DNA of 11,211 bases. It comes from Kangiella sp. (GTDB lineage: Bacteria; Pseudomonadota; Gammaproteobacteria; Enterobacterales; Kangiellaceae). Below the pieces are notes generated by a model. It worked only from the letters and a program-made list of their open reading frames with translations, had not been told where the DNA came from and made no database searches. Location of the stretch: assembly GCA_002733465.1 (NCBI GenBank), contig NVVT01000001.1:234189-245399 (forward strand), written 5' to 3'. Below, piece after piece: positions 7,090 to 11,211 of this stretch. Each line of letters opens with the position of its first letter. Positions within the stretch are counted from its first letter, which is position 1. The position numbers were made by a program, and so were the translations under genes.

Positions 7090-7133
7090 TAATAATAATA
7101 ACAATAAGATCTTTCTTTATTATTATTATATTA
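7090..7133. other. DNA-unwinding element with DnaA-trio repeats
   Basis: From 7090 the plus strand reads TAA four times, CAA, TAA (to 7107), then GATCTTTCT and a run of ATT/TTA units. The trio pattern after a DnaA box and a short GC-containing spacer is the arrangement described for basal origin unwinding, in which DnaA loads onto one strand. Residues 7095-7107 and 7117-7129 form an inverted repeat with one mismatch around a nine-base loop holding a GATC, so the minus strand carries TAA repeats as well. Confidence 0.72.
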
Positions 7134-7137
7134 ACCG

Positions 7138-7146
7138 TGTGTATAT
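7138..7146 (-). promoter_or_regulatory. DnaA box, one mismatch (ATATACACA on minus strand)
   Basis: TGTGTATAT on the plus strand matches TGTGNATAA at eight of nine positions. It faces the box at 7066-7074 across the AT-rich element and is followed on its own strand by CGGT and then TAA repeats. Confidence 0.55.
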
Positions 7147-7254
7147 CTATTCGACGAAATATTAAGTTTTAATATAAACTTCTGAAAGAAAAAAACGAAA
7201 ATAGACAAATAAACGTAATTTAGCCCGGAAACCTTGAAAAATTAAAAAAAATAC

Positions 7255-7263
7255 TTATCCACA
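7255..7263 (+). promoter_or_regulatory. High-affinity DnaA box (TTATCCACA)
   Basis: TTATCCACA is the strongest consensus DnaA box. It lies about 190 bp to the rpmH side of the main box and in the same orientation. It may anchor a second DnaA oligomer or regulate the rpmH promoter about 150 bp downstream. Confidence 0.85.
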
Positions 7264-7304
7264 AAAAACCAAACAAATCATAAAGAAACCCCTATATAGA
7301 TAAT

Positions 7305-7316
7305 ATAAGCTACAAA
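7305..7316 (+). repeat. 12-bp direct repeat ATAAGCTACAAA, copy 1
   Basis: ATAAGCTACAAA occurs exactly twice, here and at 7389-7400, with a start-to-start distance of 84 bp. It contains an AGCT core in otherwise A-rich sequence. No known binding site was recognised. Confidence 0.7.
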
Positions 7317-7388
7317 AACACAACATGTACCAATAAGTCAAAAATTACTCAAATTTACACGAAAATTGGATGCTATAAATTCAACAAA

Positions 7389-7400
7389 ATAAGCTACAAA
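7389..7400 (+). repeat. 12-bp direct repeat ATAAGCTACAAA, copy 2
   Basis: Second exact copy of the word at 7305-7316. It ends four bases before the TTGACA of the rpmH promoter, in the position of an UP element or activator site. Confidence 0.7.
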
Positions 7401-7404
7401 GGCG

Positions 7405-7433
7405 TTGACAGTACATTATCTATACAATAGACT
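7405..7433 (+). promoter_or_regulatory. Promoter of the rpmH-rnpA-yidD-yidC gene group
   Basis: A perfect -35 TTGACA (7405-7410) is followed after 17 bp by TAGACT (7428-7433; four of six matches to TATAAT) and then by the GC-rich discriminator TTTGCGCCCC. That discriminator type is common at growth-rate-controlled ribosomal promoters. Transcription would begin near 7440, leaving a leader of about 100 bases before rpmH. Confidence 0.65.
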
Positions 7434-7538
7434 TTGCGCCCCTTGAGTACTTGCTTGAATTTGTGTTTGTTGGAATCGTCAATTACATCACAAAACACGC
7501 AAAATTTTTTTAAAATAGTTAAATAAACGGAAAGTCCG

Positions 7539-7673
7539 ATGAAACGCACATTTCAACCAAGCACAATCAAACGTAAACGTCGTCACGGTTTTAGAGCTCG
7601 TATGGCAACTAAAAATGGCAGAATAATTATTAACAGACGTCGAGCGAAAGGTCGAGTTAAGTTAAGCGCATAA
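7539..7673 (+). CDS. rpmH: 50S ribosomal protein L34
   Basis: This 44-residue, strongly basic protein begins MKRTFQPSTIKRKRRHGFRA and ends RRRAKGRVKLSA, which is the L34 pattern throughout. L34 is a late-assembling protein of the large ribosomal subunit that contacts 23S rRNA. Its length is typical of gammaproteobacterial L34. The ATG is preceded by GGAAAG with suitable spacing (GGA at 7529-7531). A promoter with a GC-rich discriminator lies about 100 bp upstream, and rnpA follows after 61 bp on the same strand, the usual arrangement next to the origin. Relative to common relatives, the middle of the protein reads GRIIINRRR rather than GRKVLAARR, a modest change within basic surface sequence. 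Confidence 0.98.
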   Translation: MKRTFQPSTIKRKRRHGFRARMATKNGRIIINRRRAKGRVKLSA

Positions 7674-7720
7674 TTTTTAACTGCTTTGATTTTTTAATAA
7701 GGGATCAAATTAAGGTTAAA

Positions 7721-7726
7721 AAAGGA
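7721..7726 (+). promoter_or_regulatory. Ribosome binding site that fixes the TTG start of rnpA
   Basis: AAAGGA lies eight bases before the TTG at 7735. There is no in-frame ATG or GTG between this site and the conserved FPRDNRLL region, so this site decides the start. Confidence 0.75.
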
Positions 7727-7734
7727 TTATCTCG

Positions 7735-8121
7735 TTGAGTTCGTACACGCAAATATCGAACTGCGAAAACATAAACGAAAGTTTTCCACGAGATAATCGT
7801 CTTTTAAACGCAAAGCAATACAGTCGCGTTTTTGACAAAGCAAACAAAATCCACAACAAAGCATTTACCCTCTTGGTAAGAAAAAATGATCTTAGTCATG
7901 CACGACTCGGGTTAGTTATAGCAAAAAAAAATGTCAAACAGGCTAATCACCGTAATTTTATCAAAAGACAACTTAGAGAATATTTTAGGCAACATATCGA
8001 AACATTTAAGAGTTACGATATGATTTTTCTAACAAGAAGAGATATTACTACTCTATCTAAAACAGATATAATCGCGTACCGAAATAAATTATTTGAACGT
8101 TTTGAAAAGCAGATCGACTAA
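7735..8121 (+). CDS. rnpA: Ribonuclease P protein component
   Basis: RnpA is the basic protein cofactor that helps RNase P RNA bind precursor tRNA and cut off the 5' leader. The protein has 128 residues (E. coli 119). The conserved core starts at FPRDNRLL (17-24) and continues with ARLGLVIAKKN (56-66) and the RNR-type helix HRNFIKRQLREYFR (72-85). The usual third residue of the RNR motif is Arg, but here it is Phe75. The start codon is TTG, supported by an AAAGGA eight bases upstream; it gives an N-terminus about ten residues longer than in E. coli. It lies 61 bp after rpmH and 22 bp before yidD. A rare TTG start may keep RnpA low compared with L34, which comes from the same transcript. Confidence 0.96.
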   Translation: MSSYTQISNCENINESFPRDNRLLNAKQYSRVFDKANKIHNKAFTLLVRKNDLSHARLGLVIAKKNVKQANHRNFIKRQLREYFRQHIETFKSYDMIFLTRRDITTLSKTDIIAYRNKLFERFEKQID

Positions 8122-8143
8122 TTAAACTAAAAGGTTTTCTAAA

Positions 8144-8377
8144 GTGAAGAAAATATTAATTGGTTTTATTAAAATATATCAAAAGACATTAAGTTTGCTG
8201 ATAGGTAATGGGTGTAGGTTTTATCCAACCTGCTCAAGCTACTCAATTGAAGCAATTGAAACTTACGGTTGTGTCAAAGGAGTGATTTTAACATTTAGAC
8301 GTATTGGTCGTTGCCATCCTCTAAATGATGGTGGGTTTGACCCAGTTCCCCCAAAAGATACAAAAGCCTCTAACTAA
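8144..8377 (+). CDS. yidD: Membrane protein insertion efficiency factor YidD
   Basis: YidD is a small protein of the cytoplasmic face of the inner membrane that improves membrane-protein insertion alongside YidC. The 77 residues show the whole family pattern: an amphipathic N-terminal segment (MKKILIGFIKIYQKTLSLLI), GCRFYPTCSSY at 23-33, the ETYGCVKG region, then RRIGRCHPLNDGGFDPVP at 52-69. The three conserved cysteines are Cys24, Cys30 and Cys57. The start is GTG, supported by AAAAGG nine bases upstream (8129-8134). It lies between rnpA and yidC, as in most bacteria, with no overlap with rnpA (22-bp gap). The protein is close to the usual length and looks intact. Confidence 0.97.
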   Translation: MKKILIGFIKIYQKTLSLLIGNGCRFYPTCSSYSIEAIETYGCVKGVILTFRRIGRCHPLNDGGFDPVPPKDTKASN

Positions 8378-8428
8378 ATTTAACTAAAACTATTTGTTAC
8401 TAAGAAAAACTGTACTGAGAAAAATACT

Positions 8429-10198
8429 ATGGAATCGATCAGAACCTTTCTGTTTATACTTTTTGCTTTTTTAACCTTTCTTTTATATCAAGAATGGGAA
8501 GCTGACCATAAACCAGCCAAAGTCGAAAAAGCACCTATTAGTGAATCTGTTTTGGATTATCAAGATCAATTTGCAAGCTCTGATCTAGAATCAACAAACC
8601 AATTTAATAACAATAACGAACAAATAAAAGATCAGTCTGAAAATATAGAAAGCCAACAAAACAATATTGATTTATCTTCCGAATTACCTACTTCAGAAAC
8701 GTTAACAATTAGTCCATTAAAAACCAATATTAACGAATCTCCAATTATAGTTACTACTGACAGATTGCGAGTACTAATTACGCCAACAGCTGGCAATATA
8801 GTTTCTGCGGAACTACTTAATTATAAAGAAACACTAGATAAAGATTCTCAACCAATAAACATCCTAGAAAATAGAAATGGTCGAGTCTTTTTAGCTTTAT
8901 CAGGTTTATACGGAAAAGGAGCTCCTGACTTTAAAAAGAATAAACCTATTTATCATACCTCTGAAAAAGAATATGTTTTAAACAATAATAAAGATGAGCT
9001 GAATGTTGATTTGGTTTGGATTAATGAATTTGGTGTTAAATATACAAAACGCTTTACTTTTTATGCGGGACAGCACCAAATTAAAGTTGAATATATTGTG
9101 GACAATTTGAGCAGTGAGAAAATTGCTAATAGAATGTTTACTGCACTAAAAAGAGACTTATTACCTGCCGATGGACAGGAAGAATCTGGCTTAGGAATGC
9201 GTTCGTATTTAGGGCCTGCGATATCGACATCTGAAGACAAATATGAAAAACATGACTTTGAAGATATTGAAGAAGTTCCACTTAACGTAAAAACAAAAGG
9301 TGGTTGGATCGCAATATTGCAACACTATTTTGTCACAGCTTGGATACCACTATCTGACGATGTACACATTATTGATTCTAGCACCAAAAATTTAGGTAAG
9401 GCAGGTTTAGCTCAAATACGAATCACGCAGGATTGGAAGTGGATTGAACCAGGTACAAGCCATACTTTTACATCGAAACTTTACGTTGGACCGAAGATAC
9501 AATCAGATCTAGAAAATGTTGCTGATGGTTTAGAGCTTACAGTTGATTACGGTTTTTTATGGTGGATCGGACAGCTAATCTTTTTCTTACTAATCTTTTT
9601 TCAATCTTATGTAATCAATTGGGGTGGCGCTATTATATTAGTGACTATTGCAATCAAGACATTGCTTTATCCATTAGCTAGAGCACAATATCGCTCTTTT
9701 GCAAAAATGAGACTTTTGCAACCCAAAATGGCAAGTATGAAAGAGAAGTTTGGTGATGACAAAAAACAGATGTCAGTGAAAATGATGGAGCTGTATAAGA
9801 AAGAAAAAGTTAATCCGTTAGGTGGCTGTTTTCCTTTGTTAATCCAAATGCCGGTATTTATTGCTCTTTATTGGGTACTTATGGAAACTGTCGAGTTGAG
9901 ACACGCCCCTTTTATACTTTGGATTGACGATTTATCGGTAATGGATCCTTTTTATGTAATGCCTCTTTTAATGGGAGCGAGCATGTTCCTTATGCAAAAG
10001 ATGCAACCAATGTCGCCAACAATGGATCCAATGCAACAAAAAATGATGCAGTTAATGCCTGTATTTATGACGGTGTTTTTTGTGTTTTTTCCCGCAGGTT
10101 TAGTTCTATATTGGTTGTTTAATAACTTGATTTCGATATCACAACAACTCTATATTACCAATCAATTTAATAAAGAACAGGAAGTAAAAAAGAAATAA
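8429..10198 (+). CDS. yidC: Membrane protein insertase YidC
   Basis: YidC inserts and folds inner-membrane proteins, alone or with the Sec translocon. The 589-residue protein (E. coli 548) has TM1 at about 4-20, then a long hydrophilic linker rich in Asn, Gln and Ser (about 40-95), a periplasmic beta-rich domain (about 100-355) and a five-helix insertase core: TM2 about 398-418, TM3 about 463-485, TM4 about 505-522, TM5-6 about 541-575. The positive residue in the hydrophilic groove is Lys410 (VTIAIKTLLYPL), where E. coli has Arg366. The cytoplasmic hairpin after TM2 (YRSFAKMRLLQPKMASMKEK) is present, and the tail EQEVKKK is basic. The extra length is mostly in the linker. A weak TGAGAAAA ribosome site precedes the ATG. 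It lies 51 bp after yidD and 21 bp before mnmE. Confidence 0.98.
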   Translation: MESIRTFLFILFAFLTFLLYQEWEADHKPAKVEKAPISESVLDYQDQFASSDLESTNQFNNNNEQIKDQSENIESQQNNIDLSSELPTSETLTISPLKTNINESPIIVTTDRLRVLITPTAGNIVSAELLNYKETLDKDSQPINILENRNGRVFLALSGLYGKGAPDFKKNKPIYHTSEKEYVLNNNKDELNVDLVWINEFGVKYTKRFTFYAGQHQIKVEYIVDNLSSEKIANRMFTALKRDLLPADGQEESGLGMRSYLGPAISTSEDKYEKHDFEDIEEVPLNVKTKGGWIAILQHYFVTAWIPLSDDVHIIDSSTKNLGKAGLAQIRITQDWKWIEPGTSHTFTSKLYVGPKIQSDLENVADGLELTVDYGFLWWIGQLIFFLLIFFQSYVINWGGAIILVTIAIKTLLYPLARAQYRSFAKMRLLQPKMASMKEKFGDDKKQMSVKMMELYKKEKVNPLGGCFPLLIQMPVFIALYWVLMETVELRHAPFILWIDDLSVMDPFYVMPLLMGASMFLMQKMQPMSPTMDPMQQKMMQLMPVFMTVFFVFFPAGLVLYWLFNNLISISQQLYITNQFNKEQEVKKK

Positions 10199-10219
10199 AA
10201 ATTACAAGTTTAAGAAAAA

Positions 10220-11211
10220 GTGACAGATTTAAACCAAACATCAATCGCAGCATTAGCAACACCTCCTGGAAAAGGAGGTGTTTCGATTATCCGAATATCT
10301 GGCGATCTCTGCGAAGCTATATCGAAAAAAATATTAAAAACATCGCTTACTCCCCGCAAAGCTTCTTATCTTCCTTTTTATAACTCCGATGAACAAATCA
10401 TTGATAATGGAATTGCCATTCTATTCAAAGCACCAAACTCTTTTACTGGAGAAGATGTTTTAGAACTTCAAGGTCATGGTGGTCCATTAATTATGGATCT
10501 TCTTTTAGAGGCCGTGGTTGGTTGTGGCGCAGAACTAGCGAAGCCTGGAGAGTTTTCAGAAAGAGCTTTTCATAATAACAAACTAGACCTAGCTCAAGCG
10601 GAAGCTATTGCAGATCTAATTGAAAGTGGAACAAAAGAGGCCGCACTTAGCGCCGTAAGATCTCTTAATGGTGAATTCTCAAAACTGGTTTACGCGCTTG
10701 TCGAACAAGTGACTTTTTTAAGGATATATGTTGAAGCAGCTATTGATTTTCCAGAAGAAGAAATTGACTTTCTAAAAGATGGAAAAATTAAAGAAATGTC
10801 TATCAGTTTAACCTCATCAATGACTAATCTTTTAGACAAAGCGAAGCAAGGGAGTTTGTTAAGAGAGGGAGTTAGAGTTGTTATTGCGGGAAAACCAAAC
10901 GCAGGGAAGTCTAGTTTACTGAATATTCTAGCTGGTAAAGATGCCGCCATCGTTACTGATATTGAAGGCACCACTAGAGATATTCTAACTGAGCAAATTA
11001 ATTTGGACGGCCTTCCTTTGCACATTATTGATACCGCCGGTCTAAGAAAGGCTGAAGATAAAGTCGAACAAATAGGTATAGAAAAAGCAATCGATCAAAT
11101 AGAGAAAGCAAACCTGGTTTTGTGGGTAACGGATTATAGAGATGACGCAACTAAATCGAACAATGATAAAATTGAAGATTTATTTAAAGAGTTTACAGAG
11201 GAGAAAATAAA
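10220..11211 (+). CDS. mnmE: tRNA uridine-5-carboxymethylaminomethyl modification GTPase MnmE (5' part)
   Basis: MnmE is a homodimeric GTPase that with MnmG modifies U34 in the wobble position of certain tRNAs, using a folate-derived one-carbon unit. The window holds the first 330 of about 450 codons and the frame runs off the right edge. Visible parts are the N-terminal folate-binding domain (TPPGKGGVSIIRISG at 14-28, PNSFTGEDVLELQGHGG at 72-88, RPGEFSERAF-like motif at 108-117), the helical domain and the G domain with P-loop GKPNAGKS (224-231), the K-loop/switch I TTRD (251-254) and DTAG (271-274). The NKxD motif lies beyond the end. The start is GTG, chosen because the protein then aligns with E. 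coli MnmE almost from its first residue; only a poor AAGAAAAA ribosome site precedes it. The gene is 21 bp after yidC, so translation may be coupled. Confidence 0.97.
   Translation, partial: MTDLNQTSIAALATPPGKGGVSIIRISGDLCEAISKKILKTSLTPRKASYLPFYNSDEQIIDNGIAILFKAPNSFTGEDVLELQGHGGPLIMDLLLEAVVGCGAELAKPGEFSERAFHNNKLDLAQAEAIADLIESGTKEAALSAVRSLNGEFSKLVYALVEQVTFLRIYVEAAIDFPEEEIDFLKDGKIKEMSISLTSSMTNLLDKAKQGSLLREGVRVVIAGKPNAGKSSLLNILAGKDAAIVTDIEGTTRDILTEQINLDGLPLHIIDTAGLRKAEDKVEQIGIEKAIDQIEKANLVLWVTDYRDDATKSNNDKIEDLFKEFTEEKI
10260..10280. repeat. GC-rich hairpin in the 5' end of mnmE
   Basis: CACCTCC (10260-10266) and GGAGGTG (10274-10280) form a perfect 7-bp stem around TGGAAAA, about 38 bp into the gene. 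It encodes Thr-Pro-Pro-Gly-Lys-Gly-Gly-Val of the folate-binding domain. No T run follows, so it is not an intrinsic terminator. The right arm carries GGAGG, a strong anti-ribosomal-RNA match inside the gene. Confidence 0.5.

Larger units (their letters stand above)
6729..7538. other. oriC: Chromosomal replication origin (oriC) region between dnaA and rpmH
   Basis: This 810-bp AT-rich gene-free stretch separates the divergent dnaA and rpmH gene groups. It contains two sites matching TTATNCACA (7066-7074, 7255-7263), two one-mismatch sites (6810-6818, 7138-7146), an IHF-like site, a TAA-trio unwinding element and five GATC sites (6746, 6811, 7075, 7084, 7108). Three of the GATC sites fall within 37 bp beside the main box, which fits Dam/SeqA control. 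No open frame resembling a protein was found here. The stretch 6860-6980 shows only AT-rich sequence without a recognisable site. The box-spacer-TAA order around 7066-7107 closely parallels the E. coli oriC left side. A second origin element elsewhere, for example near mnmG, cannot be excluded. Confidence 0.9.

Noticed and set aside
7460..7515. Possible attenuator in the rpmH leader: TTTGTG pairing with CACAAA followed by a T run at 7505-7511
   Set aside because: The stem is only six AT-rich pairs with a 23-base loop and the T run lies ten bases away, so it does not support a terminator or a ribosomal-protein leader element.
7685..7709. Inverted repeat TTTGAT/ATCAAA between rpmH and rnpA
   Set aside because: Six AT-rich pairs with a 13-base loop are too weak to be called a terminator or processing signal, and no T run follows.
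9656..9661. Lys410 instead of Arg in the YidC hydrophilic groove as a loss of function
   Set aside because: Lys keeps the positive charge, I recall other YidC proteins with Lys at this position, and the rest of the insertase core is intact.
10690..11025. A 111-codon open frame on the minus strand inside mnmE
   Set aside because: It is antisense to the conserved helical and GTPase domains of mnmE and has no recognisable motif.

Overview
The window is the replication-origin neighbourhood of a gammaproteobacterial chromosome. It has the conserved block gyrB-recF-dnaN-dnaA on the minus strand and rpmH-rnpA-yidD-yidC-mnmE on the plus strand, diverging from an AT-rich intergenic region of about 810 bp. 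DnaA, GyrB and MnmE look closest to the Alteromonadales type (Colwellia, Shewanella or Pseudoalteromonas relatives). The base composition is low in G+C, roughly the mid-30s per cent by eye. The genus cannot be fixed from the sequence alone.

Left edge (1-602): the 5' part of an unrecognised exported CxxC protein (GTG start, runs off the window) and a small periplasmic class I cytochrome c lie downstream of gyrB on the same strand. A perfect 14-bp AT-rich inverted repeat separates the cytochrome gene from gyrB. Replication block (603-6728, minus strand): gyrB, recF, dnaN and dnaA encode the gyrase B subunit, the recombination mediator, the sliding clamp and the initiator, all apparently intact. 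Two exact 16-bp parS centromere sites (ParB targets) are embedded in the recF reading frame.

Origin (6729-7538): this region holds two DnaA boxes matching TTATNCACA, two degenerate boxes, an IHF-like site, a 16-bp perfect palindrome, five GATC sites and a TAA-trio DNA-unwinding element. The element lies between convergent DnaA boxes, so a box-spacer-TAA-repeat order can be read on both strands. A promoter for rpmH and a 12-bp direct repeat with an 84-bp period lie on the rpmH side.

Right block (7539-11211, plus strand): rpmH (L34, 44 codons), rnpA (RNase P protein, TTG start), yidD (GTG start), yidC (membrane insertase) and the first 330 codons of mnmE (tRNA-modifying GTPase, GTG start). This cluster links ribosome and tRNA maturation to membrane-protein insertion. 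All genes on both sides are transcribed away from the origin, that is, with the replication forks.

No new gene system, mobile element, CRISPR array or tRNA/rRNA gene was found. The points of interest are cis-acting sites: parS inside recF, the mirrored unwinding element, phased repeats in the origin and the palindrome upstream of the cytochrome gene.
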